The position numbers were made by a program, and so were the translations under genes. Under the pieces are notes generated by a model that had not been told where the DNA came from, did not search any database, and saw nothing but the letters and a program-made list of their open reading frames with translations. Positions 1 to 7,287 of a DNA stretch of 64,000 nt are shown in pieces (the stretch's first letter is position 1; each line of letters begins with the position of its first letter). The stretch comes from Spartobacteria bacterium UBA695 (GTDB lineage: Bacteria; Verrucomicrobiota; Verrucomicrobiia; Chthoniobacterales; Chthoniobacteraceae): assembly GCA_002298145.1 (NCBI GenBank), contig DBMP01000008.1:62001-126000 (forward strand). The letters run 5' to 3'.

Positions 1-39
1 TTGACACGAACCCGCCTCGCCCGCGAAGGTGGATAGACC

Positions 40-402
40 ATGGTTTGCCGTCTTACCAAAGAATTCTTTTTTGAAGCCGCCCACACGCTCCCGCACGTGG
101 GCGCCGATCACCCGTGCCATCGGATGCACGGGCACAGCTATCGCATCGAAATCTCGGTAGAGGGCGAGGTGGACCCCAAAATGGGCTGGGTCTATGACCA
201 TAGCGAGATCAGCGAGGCGCTCAAACCGATCATCGACAGCCTTGATCACCGCTATTTGAACGAAATCCCCGGGCTCGAAAACCCGACGGCCGAGAATATT
301 TGCGGCTGGATGTGGGCCAAAGTGGCTCCGCTCTGCCCGGGGCTCAGCGAAATCGTGGTCCAGGAGACCCCGAGAGCCCGCTGCACCTTCCGGGGGCTGT
401 AG
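40..402 (+). CDS. queD: 6-carboxy-5,6,7,8-tetrahydropterin synthase (QueD/PTPS family)
   Basis: Converts 7,8-dihydroneopterin triphosphate to 6-carboxy-tetrahydropterin, the second step of queuosine/7-deazaguanine synthesis, in the cytoplasm. The 120 residues match the usual QueD length of about 120. The N-terminal half shows the family signature: zinc-ligand His in EAAH, then a catalytic Cys followed by the HGH zinc ligands (CHRMHGHSY). The PTAENI motif and the C-terminal catalytic Glu in QETPRA are also present. The ATG is preceded by a purine-rich AAGGTGGA. The preceding 36 bases read LTRTRLAREGG then stop in one frame and may be the tail of another gene, which I cannot identify. FolE2 near 51 kb would supply the pterin precursor. 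A eukaryote-type PTPS activity is the alternative, but the Cys/HGH spacing and size favour QueD. Confidence 0.9.
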   Translation: MVCRLTKEFFFEAAHTLPHVGADHPCHRMHGHSYRIEISVEGEVDPKMGWVYDHSEISEALKPIIDSLDHRYLNEIPGLENPTAENICGWMWAKVAPLCPGLSEIVVQETPRARCTFRGL

Positions 403-494
403 AGTATTGTTAAGGCTTGCGGAACATCGAATATCGTTGATGAGTTCCCGGTTTTTTGGTTCATCGGGTTGGCCACAGATTGCCGGTCACCGGA

Positions 495-1496
495 ATGAAA
501 CCAAGCCTGCTCTCCATTTTTCTCCTCCTATCTGGCATCCAGCTGGCGACAGCTGCCGATTCCACTTTTTCCAAGGATAACGCGCATGTCTTTATCATTG
601 AGGACGGGCACCCAGCCCTTATCGACGTAGACTTGCAGAAGCGTGGATGCCAAGGCGTTGATTTAAGCAAGACCTTGGGGGCGCCCATCAGGGCGGTGAC
701 TCTATCGAATGCAGGGTTTGTCCTCTGCGCCACCAAAGACGCTCTGTGGGCTTACGACCCATCGAACGGAAAATGTGTCAAGATTTGCGCAGGTCCCGAA
801 CAAGAGGCCGGGAAACCCTACTTTATCAACGATATTGCTTATAACCCGAAGACAGAGGAGGTTCTCGCAAGTTGTTCGACAGAGGATTCCGGCTGGGGGA
901 AGGACAAACTTTTTTGCCTGCCAAAAAACGGGGAGCAATGGCAGGTGGTCAGAGATGGATATGCCGGTCATCCGATCTTTAGCGAAGACGGGACACTCTT
1001 TTACGTCTCTGGCGGCGATCTCTGGGTCGGATCGGTTCAAAAAGCTTCCGCAGATGCCAAACCAAACCTGCGCTTCTCCGGATACTGCTACGCTCCGCTC
1101 GCCGGTCTAGAGGTGGGCAATTTTAATTCTAGTTCGACCGGCTTGTATGCGATCGCCGTTTCCCGGGGGATGATTTACGGCAACTTCAAGCGCATGGGCG
1201 GAAGCGGCTGGGGGTCCATGATTCGCTTCAAACGGCCGGTTTATCCGAATGAACAGGGAGGGCCCAACCCGGCTTCGCCCCAAGACAGGGCGGCGTATTG
1301 GAAAAATCTTCGGGCGATCTTTGACTCCTATGAGGACATTGGCGGCCCTCAAATCTCTTCATCCCTCTGTACATCGCGGGATGGGCACCTCACCTTTTAT
1401 ACCAATTCCCGGGCGGCCGAGGCGTTTTTGGTCGAAAACGATGGGAAGCCCGCGCCAATCGAAATCAAAGGGCTCACCGATCGCGAGAAAGAATGA
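495..1496 (+). CDS. Exported beta-propeller-like protein, copy 1 of a tandem pair
   Basis: Function unknown. I start it at the ATG of MKPSLLSIF because that gives a clean signal peptide (hydrophobic LLSIFLLLSGIQLATAA, cleavage after TAA/AD); an in-frame start 39 bases upstream would bury it. The 333-residue product has short blade-like repeats such as VTLSNAGFVLCATKDALWAY, FINDIAYNP and HPIFSEDGTLFYVSGGDLW, alternating strand-forming and turn segments as in WD40/YncE-type propellers. No catalytic motif is visible. It is followed after 9 bp by a paralogue that shares its length, signal peptide and motif order, so this is a tandem duplication. Both are probably periplasmic or outer-surface proteins. 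Confidence 0.7.
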   Translation: MKPSLLSIFLLLSGIQLATAADSTFSKDNAHVFIIEDGHPALIDVDLQKRGCQGVDLSKTLGAPIRAVTLSNAGFVLCATKDALWAYDPSNGKCVKICAGPEQEAGKPYFINDIAYNPKTEEVLASCSTEDSGWGKDKLFCLPKNGEQWQVVRDGYAGHPIFSEDGTLFYVSGGDLWVGSVQKASADAKPNLRFSGYCYAPLAGLEVGNFNSSSTGLYAIAVSRGMIYGNFKRMGGSGWGSMIRFKRPVYPNEQGGPNPASPQDRAAYWKNLRAIFDSYEDIGGPQISSSLCTSRDGHLTFYTNSRAAEAFLVENDGKPAPIEIKGLTDREKE

Positions 1497-1505
1497 TTCA
1501 CCGGA

Positions 1506-2486
1506 ATGAAACCAGTATTTCTCTCTATTTTCCTCCTCGTATGTGGTCTCCGGCTGGCGACGGCGGCGGATTCCACGTTTTCCCAGGACAACCAGCACGT
1601 ATTCATCGTTTCCAAGGGGAAACCGGCGCTCATTGACGTGGATTTGCAAAAGAAGGAATCCAAGCTGATTGACCTGAGCAAAACCGTTAAGCTCCCCATT
1701 AACTCGGTAACGTTGTCAAATGCCGGGTATGTCCTGTGCGCGACCGAAAAGGCGATATGGGCTTACGATCCGGCGAAGGGGAAATGCATCAAGGTTTGTA
1801 GCGCCCCCGGGCAAGGGACCGATGAACCCTCGTCTATCAGTGACATTGCTTACAATCCAAAGAGCGAAGAGGTTCTGGCGGTTTGTGGAGGCCTTTATTG
1901 CCGGACCAAAAAACAGGGAAAATGGGAACGTGTTGGGGACCGCTACGAGACTTATCCCAGACACCCTGTTTTTGCGGAAAACGGGACGCTTTTTTGCATC
2001 TCTGAAGGCGATCTGTGGGCCGCATCTATTGAACGGGATGTTACGCCCCATTCCGATGATGATTGTGTGCCAGACCTGTGGTTTGTCGGGAGCCGCTACG
2101 CCGCGCTCTCCTTTCAGGTAATCAATTCCAATTTCAGCTCGGCCGGGTTAAGTGCAATGGCCGTTTCCCGGGGGATGATTTACGGCTATCTCACGCCAAT
2201 GAACGGAACCGGCTGGGGATCGATTATTCGCTTCAAGCGGGGTGTTAGTCTGGACAAAAATAAAGCTGCGGAAGCAGCAGATGACGGCGACTCGCGAACG
2301 ATCTTCGATTCCTTGGAGGAAATTGCCGACCTGGGTCGCGAACAATGTTCTTTTCTCTGCACATCGCGGGATGGACATCTTACATTCTACACACTTCGCC
2401 CATCAGGGGAGGTGTTTTTGGTCGAAAACGACAGCAAGCCCACACCGATTGAAATCAGAGGATTCGCCAATCTGGTGAAGCGCTGA
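1506..2486 (+). CDS. Exported beta-propeller-like protein, copy 2 of a tandem pair
   Basis: Paralogue of the preceding gene (326 residues), function unknown. It has the same signal peptide pattern (MKPVFLSIFLLVCGLRLATAA) and the same ordered landmarks: DVDLQKK, a VTLSNAGYVLCAT strand, DIAYNPKSEEVLAVC, HPVFAENGTLFCISEGDLW, GWGSIIRFKR and a C-terminal LVENDSKPTPIEI. Even the bases just before both ATGs (caccgga) match, so the duplication unit includes the start region. The two copies differ mainly in the middle loops, suggesting divergence after duplication rather than a very recent copy. It probably shares one transcript with copy 1. Confidence 0.7.
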   Translation: MKPVFLSIFLLVCGLRLATAADSTFSQDNQHVFIVSKGKPALIDVDLQKKESKLIDLSKTVKLPINSVTLSNAGYVLCATEKAIWAYDPAKGKCIKVCSAPGQGTDEPSSISDIAYNPKSEEVLAVCGGLYCRTKKQGKWERVGDRYETYPRHPVFAENGTLFCISEGDLWAASIERDVTPHSDDDCVPDLWFVGSRYAALSFQVINSNFSSAGLSAMAVSRGMIYGYLTPMNGTGWGSIIRFKRGVSLDKNKAAEAADDGDSRTIFDSLEEIADLGREQCSFLCTSRDGHLTFYTLRPSGEVFLVENDSKPTPIEIRGFANLVKR

Positions 2487-2577
2487 TTCACCATTTTCCT
2501 CCGGCTTTCCTGGTTGCCGGGGACGGGAAGGCACGAACTGCTGGAATTCCCCCGCCAGGGATGCTTTACTGGAGGGG

Positions 2578-3558
2578 ATGCAAACCCATCTGCCCAACAT
2601 CGTCAAGGAGCTCCTTGATTCCTACCGTACGGTCGGTGGAATCAATAATCTCGACGGCAGCAACCTGCCTTCGAAACGCGCCGTTGCCGTGTTGTGTGCG
2701 GATTTACTCCAGCTCATCTTCCCCGGGTTTCTCGATGAAAAGGTCAACCACTCCGTGGAGCTGCGCGAGTCGACCTACGGCCGGGTGGAATCGTTCGCGC
2801 GCCGCCTAAAGGCAGAGGTGAACAAGAGCCTGCGCCTGGTGAAGCCCGAATGCCCCGATGACGAGCCTCGCCGGGCGGTGCTGCACCTGCTGGAAAGCTT
2901 GCCGGTGATCCGCGAGATCCTGCTCAGCGACGTGGAGGCGGCCTTCGAGGGCGACCCGGCGTCGGTCAGCTTTGACGAGATCATCCTCGCCTACCCGTGC
3001 ATTGAGGCCATCGCCATCCAGCGCTGCGCCCACCGGCTCTACCGTCTGAAGGTGCCGCTCATCCCGCGCATGATGACGGAGTGGGCCCATTCGCGCACCG
3101 GCATCGACATCCACCCAGGGGCGCACATCGGCACGCATTTTTTTATCGACCACGGCACGGGCGTCGTCATCGGCGAGACGTGCGTTATCGGCTCGCATGT
3201 AAAACTTTATCACGGCGTGACGCTGGGGGCCAAGAGCTTCCAGAAGGACGACGAGGGCCGCATCCTCAAGGGCGGCAAGCGCCACCCTGACGTCGAAGAT
3301 AATGTAACTATTTATCCGAACAGTACGGTGCTGGGAGGCGAAACGGTCATTGGTGAGAACTCGACCATTGGCGGGAATGTCTTCCTTCAGCACAGCGTAC
3401 CTGCGAACTCGCTCGTTTACTACGAGGAGACGCAGCTCAAAATCGTCCCCAAACGCCACCGGGAGCCCCTCTCGGTACGGGGCGGTTCGGCCGTGCTTCC
3501 AGGTCAATACGTTCCTCCGAAAGGCGGGGTAGAAGCATGGTGCGACTGGTCCATCTAG
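2578..3558 (+). CDS. cysE: Serine O-acetyltransferase
   Basis: Makes O-acetylserine from serine and acetyl-CoA, the committed step of cysteine synthesis. The N-terminal helical domain (about residues 1-170) is followed by a left-handed beta-helix of hexapeptide repeats (GIDIHPGAHIG, FIDHGTGVVIG, GSHVKLYHGVTLGA, VTIYPNSTVLGGETVIG). The catalytic His/Asp pair lies in the DIHPGA and DHGTG segments, and the acetyl-CoA-site KGGKRHP motif is intact. At 326 residues it is longer than E. coli CysE (273) and closer to the EpsC/SATase type found with an extended N-terminal domain. A GGAGG sits only 2 bases before the ATG, closer than ideal, but no better in-frame start exists. The last 22 bases overlap the next gene. 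Confidence 0.9.
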   Translation: MQTHLPNIVKELLDSYRTVGGINNLDGSNLPSKRAVAVLCADLLQLIFPGFLDEKVNHSVELRESTYGRVESFARRLKAEVNKSLRLVKPECPDDEPRRAVLHLLESLPVIREILLSDVEAAFEGDPASVSFDEIILAYPCIEAIAIQRCAHRLYRLKVPLIPRMMTEWAHSRTGIDIHPGAHIGTHFFIDHGTGVVIGETCVIGSHVKLYHGVTLGAKSFQKDDEGRILKGGKRHPDVEDNVTIYPNSTVLGGETVIGENSTIGGNVFLQHSVPANSLVYYEETQLKIVPKRHREPLSVRGGSAVLPGQYVPPKGGVEAWCDWSI

Positions 3559-4157
3559 TTAAAAGCGTGCTGTTTGCACGCGCAAAAGCCGATCCCCGGC
3601 GGGGTAGCCCGCGGGGACCGTTGCAAGCGCTGCAAACGGGGGTCGCCGGACCGCTCGCTGAGGCGGTACTGGAGGCGAATGCGCGCCATCTGCTAGAATC
3701 CATTGGCTGGCGCGGGCTGGCAAAGCTCGTCCATGTGCGGTGGAACCCCCGGCTGCGCACCACGGCGGGCTTGGCGAACTACACGTACTGGACGGTGTCG
3801 CTGAATCCGCGTATCGCACAGTTCGGCGCGACGGAGGTGGACCGGACGCTCAAACATGAGCTGGCCCACTTGCTGGCGCGCTACCGGGTCGGGCGGCGGA
3901 GCATCCAGCCCCACGGTGCGGAATGGAAGCAGGCGTGCATCGATCTGGGGCTGACCGACGAGACGCGCTGCCACGAGCTGCCGCTGCCCCGGCGGCGGAT
4001 GGTTCGGAAATATCTCTACCGCTGTCGCCATTGCCACACGGAGGTGCGCCGGGTGAGGCCTTTCCGCCGCGCGGTGGCCTGCCTGAAGTGCTGCAAGGAG
4101 CACAACCGGGGACGCTATGACGAGCGGTATCGCTTTGAGCTGATCGCCAAGGCGTGA
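3537..4157 (+). CDS. SprT-like zinc metalloprotease domain protein
   Basis: A 206-residue protein of the SprT/SPRTN-like family. The metalloprotease signature HELAH is at residues 107-111 (His107 and His111 as zinc ligands, Glu108 catalytic), with a third ligand candidate at His126 in QPHGAEW. A C-terminal zinc-ribbon-like segment carries CRHC and CLKCC. Eukaryotic SPRTN digests DNA-protein crosslinks; the role of bacterial SprT proteins is not settled. The start lies inside the end of cysE, and the overlap suggests translational coupling. The protein is basic throughout, consistent with a nucleic-acid-associated role (inference). Confidence 0.8.
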   Translation: MVRLVHLVKSVLFARAKADPRRGSPRGPLQALQTGVAGPLAEAVLEANARHLLESIGWRGLAKLVHVRWNPRLRTTAGLANYTYWTVSLNPRIAQFGATEVDRTLKHELAHLLARYRVGRRSIQPHGAEWKQACIDLGLTDETRCHELPLPRRRMVRKYLYRCRHCHTEVRRVRPFRRAVACLKCCKEHNRGRYDERYRFELIAKA

Positions 4158-4252
4158 TTCTTTTTTCAAGGGTTTGCTAAAAGCGCGGGGTTCTACTTGA
4201 TGTGCGGGTTCAATCGACCCGCGAGCAAGAAATCAAGTCACTTCCAAAGCTT

Positions 4253-4483
4253 ATGAAAACTGTAGCACTTACCATCCTCATCGCGTTTTCCGCGATACTG
4301 AGTAGCACTCTATCCGGCCAGGCCGAACTGGCCTCCACGCTCCGCATTCCGCAGGGCCGCGGGCAATACGTCGAAGTCCAAACCCCGGCGAAAACCGCCA
4401 CGGTGGCGGCTTCGAAGACCTGCGCTCATCACGGGCATGCAAACTGCCCTATGGACCAGAAAAGCGCCTGCTGCCATAGCTAG
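4253..4483 (+). CDS. Small exported Cys/His-rich protein
   Basis: A 76-residue protein that I do not recognise. It starts with a signal peptide (MKTVALTILIAFSAILSS, cleavage near SGQA). After a short charged middle it ends in a dense metal-ligand tail, residues about 58-76, holding Cys, two adjacent His, a further His, Cys, Met, a Cys-Cys pair and a final His (CAHHGHANCPM...CCHS). Such a tail would bind Cu, Zn or Ni in the periplasm (inference). I chose the internal ATG over an upstream in-frame start because only this one gives a proper signal peptide. It is followed by a strong terminator, so it ends its own transcript. Confidence 0.6.
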   Translation: MKTVALTILIAFSAILSSTLSGQAELASTLRIPQGRGQYVEVQTPAKTATVAASKTCAHHGHANCPMDQKSACCHS

Positions 4484-4510
4484 CACAGGCCCTGTGGCGG
4501 GGCTATTGTG

Positions 4511-4551
4511 ATCCCGTTCCTGATCGTTCGGTTGGGAACGGGATTTTTTTT
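4511..4551 (+). terminator. Rho-independent terminator
   Basis: Perfect 10-bp stem ATCCCGTTCC / GGAACGGGAT with a 14-base loop, directly followed by a run of eight T (two of which overlap the stem end). It lies 28 bases after the small Cys/His-rich gene and also separates it from the converging mqnA. Confidence 0.88.
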
Positions 4552-4606
4552 GGCGGTGATCTGAGGGCACTAGAGCTCGCAGGGGTATTCCAAAGCAGCT
4601 TTTAGG

Positions 4607-5389
4607 CTAAACAAACCGCAACGGCGCGCTTTCCGTAGGGATCAGCCCATGTTTACAGAGCAGCGTGCGAAAGCGCTCGATGCCCTGCTTTTCCCGCGCC
4701 CCCAGATCGAAGCGGATGTACTCGGTGAGGTAACGCCGGGTAAAGGCGGCATGGTGCTCGCGCTGGCGGGCGATGATCTCGTCGATTTGCGCTTTGCCCT
4801 GGCGAAGGATTTCGCGGAAGGCGTCGGCGACGCGCTCAGGGTTCTTCACCTCGGGGCGGATCAGCCAGACGGCGAACACAAAGGGAAGGCCCGTTCTGCA
4901 GAGCCATTCCTCGCCAAAATCCAGGATCTGCCACTCGCCCGCGTGCTTTTCGCGGAAAGCGATGGCTTCGTTGCCGATGATCACCCGGCCCGCCCCGGGC
5001 GGCGCGGGTTCGGGCACGTATTCGGGCACCTGGTCGCCCCATTCGGCGAAAAAGACTTTGCACAGGTTGACCGACGTGCGCGAGGCCGGGGTCAGGGCTA
5101 CCTGGCGCAATGCTCCAAGCGCTCCCTGGTAGGCCAGCAGCACGCTCCAGACCGTCCCCAGGGAACAGATCCCCGCCCCTGCCACGGCCATGCAGCCGGG
5201 CATCCGCAACGCCTCAAACACCGGCACAAGCCCCACATCCAGCCGCCCGGAGGCCAGGCCGTCGGCCAGTTCTGCCGGGTGCTCAAAGACCACGGGGCCG
5301 TCGTAGGGCTCGATCAACGGGCGCGAATTCAGGTAGCGCACACAGCCGATGCGCAGCCCGCGCAGCGGAGCATAAGGATCAGAATTCAT
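4607..5389 (-). CDS. mqnA: Chorismate dehydratase, futalosine menaquinone pathway
   Basis: Removes water from chorismate to give 3-[(1-carboxyvinyl)oxy]benzoate, the first step of the futalosine route to menaquinone. The 260-residue product has the periplasmic-binding-protein-like fold: RIGCVRYLNSRPL at the N-terminus, the LDVGLVPVFEAL segment, SLGTVWSVLL, the LTPASRTSVNL strand and the IIGNEAI motif that lines the active site. I start at MNSDPY, which removes an unlikely 13-residue extension. It follows mqnE on the same strand with an 88-bp gap, so the two are probably co-transcribed. The remaining futalosine genes (mqnB, C, D) are not in the window. Confidence 0.9.
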   Translation of the reverse strand: MNSDPYAPLRGLRIGCVRYLNSRPLIEPYDGPVVFEHPAELADGLASGRLDVGLVPVFEALRMPGCMAVAGAGICSLGTVWSVLLAYQGALGALRQVALTPASRTSVNLCKVFFAEWGDQVPEYVPEPAPPGAGRVIIGNEAIAFREKHAGEWQILDFGEEWLCRTGLPFVFAVWLIRPEVKNPERVADAFREILRQGKAQIDEIIARQREHHAAFTRRYLTEYIRFDLGAREKQGIERFRTLLCKHGLIPTESAPLRFV

Positions 5390-5477
5390 CGTGGCCCCAA
5401 GCTTCGCGGAAGAAAACGAGAGATGCAAAACAAAACCCTACCGGGCCCGCTCCTGCCTGGAGCCGGGAGGGGGCGCG

Positions 5478-6572
5478 CTACCGCTCAACCGGGGCGTAAT
5501 ACGTATCGCGCTGCACGGGATCGCGCCCCGCCTCGCGGATTACCCGCTCCATGGCGGCGACGGTCTGCTCCTGCGGGGTCTGGGCCCCGGCCATGTGGAA
5601 GACTTTCTCCTCCATAATGGTGCCGTGCAGGTCGTCCACGCCGAATTGCAGCGACACCTGGGCCAGCGGCAACCCCATGCTGATCCAGTAGCCGGTGATG
5701 TGGTCGATGTTGTCGAGATAGACGCGGGCCACGGCGACGTTGCGGAGCTGCTCCAGGCCGCCTGCCTCACGGATATGCGAGAGCTCGGTTTTCTCCGGGG
5801 TGAAGGCGAAGGGGACGAAGCCGGTGAAGCCGCCGGTCTCGTCCTGAAGCTCACGGAGCCTGCGGAGGTGCTCGACGCGCTGGGCAAGGGTCTCGATATG
5901 GCCAAAAAGCATGGTGCAGGTGGAGCGGCCTCCCATTTGGTGCCAGGTGCGGTGGACCCCCAGCCATTCCTCGGTGCTCTCCTTGCCCCGGCAGAGCTGG
6001 TCGCGCACTCCGGCGTCGAAAATCTCCGCGCCGCCCCCGGTCAACGAACCGAGCCCGGCTTCGCGCAGGATTTCAAGGGTTTCGCGGAGCGGTTTCTTAA
6101 AAACGCGCTCGGAAAGGTGGAGGATTTCGATGGCGGAGAAGCACTTCAAGTGCAGGTCCGGGTCGAGCGCCTTCATGGACCGGAGCAGCTCCAGGTACCA
6201 CTCGGCCTTGAGCGAGGGGTGCAGCCCGCCCACCATGTGGATCTCCGTGATTCCGTGGCCGAGGGCCTCGCGCACGTTGGCGACGATCTCCTCGATGCCG
6301 AACTCGAAGGCGTGGGCGTCTCGTTTCTTAGCCCGGAAGGCGCAGAACTGGCACGAAAGGATGCAGACGTTCGAGTAGTTGATGTACCGATTGAGGATGT
6401 ACGTGGCGCGGTTGCCGTTTTTCCGCTCGCGAGCGAGGTTGGCCATGGCGCCGAGGGCGTGGAGATCGCGGGATTGGTAGAGCGCCAGGGCGTCGGCTTC
6501 TGAAATGCGTTCCCCTGCGGCGACTTTATCGTAGATGGGAAGGAGAGAATCGGGAATCAGCGCGCGTTTCAT
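5478..6572 (-). CDS. mqnE: Aminofutalosine synthase, radical SAM
   Basis: Radical-SAM enzyme joining the MqnA product to S-adenosylmethionine to give 6-amino-6-deoxyfutalosine. The cluster motif CxxxCxxC is seen in NVCILSCQFCAF near residue 70, followed by GITEIHMVGGLHP, the GLGSLTGGGAEIF segment and FTPEKT, all typical of the MqnE/MqnC group. The C-terminal GRDPVQRDTYY resembles MqnE more than MqnC. The start MKRALIP is preceded by GGAG about 10 bases upstream. Length 364 residues, normal for the family. It lies immediately upstream of mqnA. Confidence 0.88.
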   Translation of the reverse strand: MKRALIPDSLLPIYDKVAAGERISEADALALYQSRDLHALGAMANLARERKNGNRATYILNRYINYSNVCILSCQFCAFRAKKRDAHAFEFGIEEIVANVREALGHGITEIHMVGGLHPSLKAEWYLELLRSMKALDPDLHLKCFSAIEILHLSERVFKKPLRETLEILREAGLGSLTGGGAEIFDAGVRDQLCRGKESTEEWLGVHRTWHQMGGRSTCTMLFGHIETLAQRVEHLRRLRELQDETGGFTGFVPFAFTPEKTELSHIREAGGLEQLRNVAVARVYLDNIDHITGYWISMGLPLAQVSLQFGVDDLHGTIMEEKVFHMAGAQTPQEQTVAAMERVIREAGRDPVQRDTYYAPVER

Positions 6573-6689
6573 AAAGTCGTGTTTCTCCAGCGTAAAGAAG
6601 GACGGGCCCGAAGGCAAGCCCCGGAGGGGGATGTCCCAAAGCCGCCCCGCCTGTTCGGAAAAGCACAAAAAGCCTTAACCTGCTAGAAA

Positions 6690-6719
6690 TCCGCCTGTTA
6701 GCCAGCTCCTAAAGGCGGA
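6690..6719. repeat. Hairpin upstream of mqnE
   Basis: Perfect 7-bp inverted repeat TCCGCCT / AGGCGGA around a 16-base loop. A further copy of AAAGGCGGA stands at 6771-6779. It could be a leader structure for the mqnE transcript or only a repeat remnant. Nothing else is recognisable between 6573 and 6847. Confidence 0.4.
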
Positions 6720-6847
6720 AATTCCATTCCGGATTTCTCATCTGGGCCTCACCGAAGGAACGTCTGCGCTAAAGGCGGATCAATAGTTGAGGAGCGTCCC
6801 TTACTTGAACCGTGGCCTTGATCCCGGCCTGTAGAGCGGTGCGGCGC

Positions 6848-7174
6848 CTATTGCGGTTTTGCCGGAGCGGCCACGGGAGCGACGCTGCCATAAATGGCGG
6901 CCGCCTTTTTGTTATCAAAGGCCCGCGATACCATCACGCGCATTCCGGGCTTCAACCCGGAGACATCGACCCGATTCCCTTCGTAAAAGAAGAGCGTGTT
7001 CTTATCGACTTCAAATGTGTTTTTGTGTCTTCCAGTAGTGATGGTAATCGAGCTGGAATCAATCGAAACAATGACGGTATGACTCGGCGGCGGAGTCTGC
7101 TTTTTGCCATCTTCCGCGTATCCGATCCTATTTAATCCTATTATAATGAGCAAAAATAAGAATATTGCTTTCAT
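6848..7174 (-). CDS. Small exported DUF5666-like protein
   Basis: A 108-residue protein of unknown function. The ATG at MKAIFLFLLIIIG gives a signal peptide ending near YAED. The mature part is one small beta domain with the pattern TVIVSIDSSSITI, KNTFEVDKNTLFFYEG, then LKPGMRVMVSRAFDNKKAAAI. This order (strand, VDxNT, LKPGMxVxV) resembles the OB-like DUF5666 domain. A Pro/Ala-rich tail ends the protein. It is downstream of GH16 on the same strand, but the 113-bp gap contains a stem-loop, so I do not count it in that operon. Confidence 0.6.
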   Translation of the reverse strand: MKAIFLFLLIIIGLNRIGYAEDGKKQTPPPSHTVIVSIDSSSITITTGRHKNTFEVDKNTLFFYEGNRVDVSGLKPGMRVMVSRAFDNKKAAAIYGSVAPVAAPAKPQ

Positions 7175-7226
7175 AAATCCGAAATTCAGGGGTTTTTCTT
7201 CCCCCGCTTTAGTGATGCATTTGGGG

Positions 7227-7276
7227 TCTTGAGGGCGAGCGAGACACAACGCTTCTTCTTCACTCAGCCCTCAAGA
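7227..7276 (-). terminator. Possible terminator or processing hairpin after the glucanase operon
   Basis: Perfect 10-bp inverted repeat TCTTGAGGGC / GCCCTCAAGA with a 30-base loop, just downstream of the GH16 stop codon. There is no T run on the minus-strand side, so it may be an mRNA-end stabiliser rather than an intrinsic terminator. Confidence 0.35.
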
Positions 7277-7287
7277 ATCCCAATCGT

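Noticed and set aside
6690..6847. preQ1 or other riboswitch before mqnE
   Set aside because: Only a 7-bp hairpin with a 16-base loop is visible; no known aptamer motif could be recognised.
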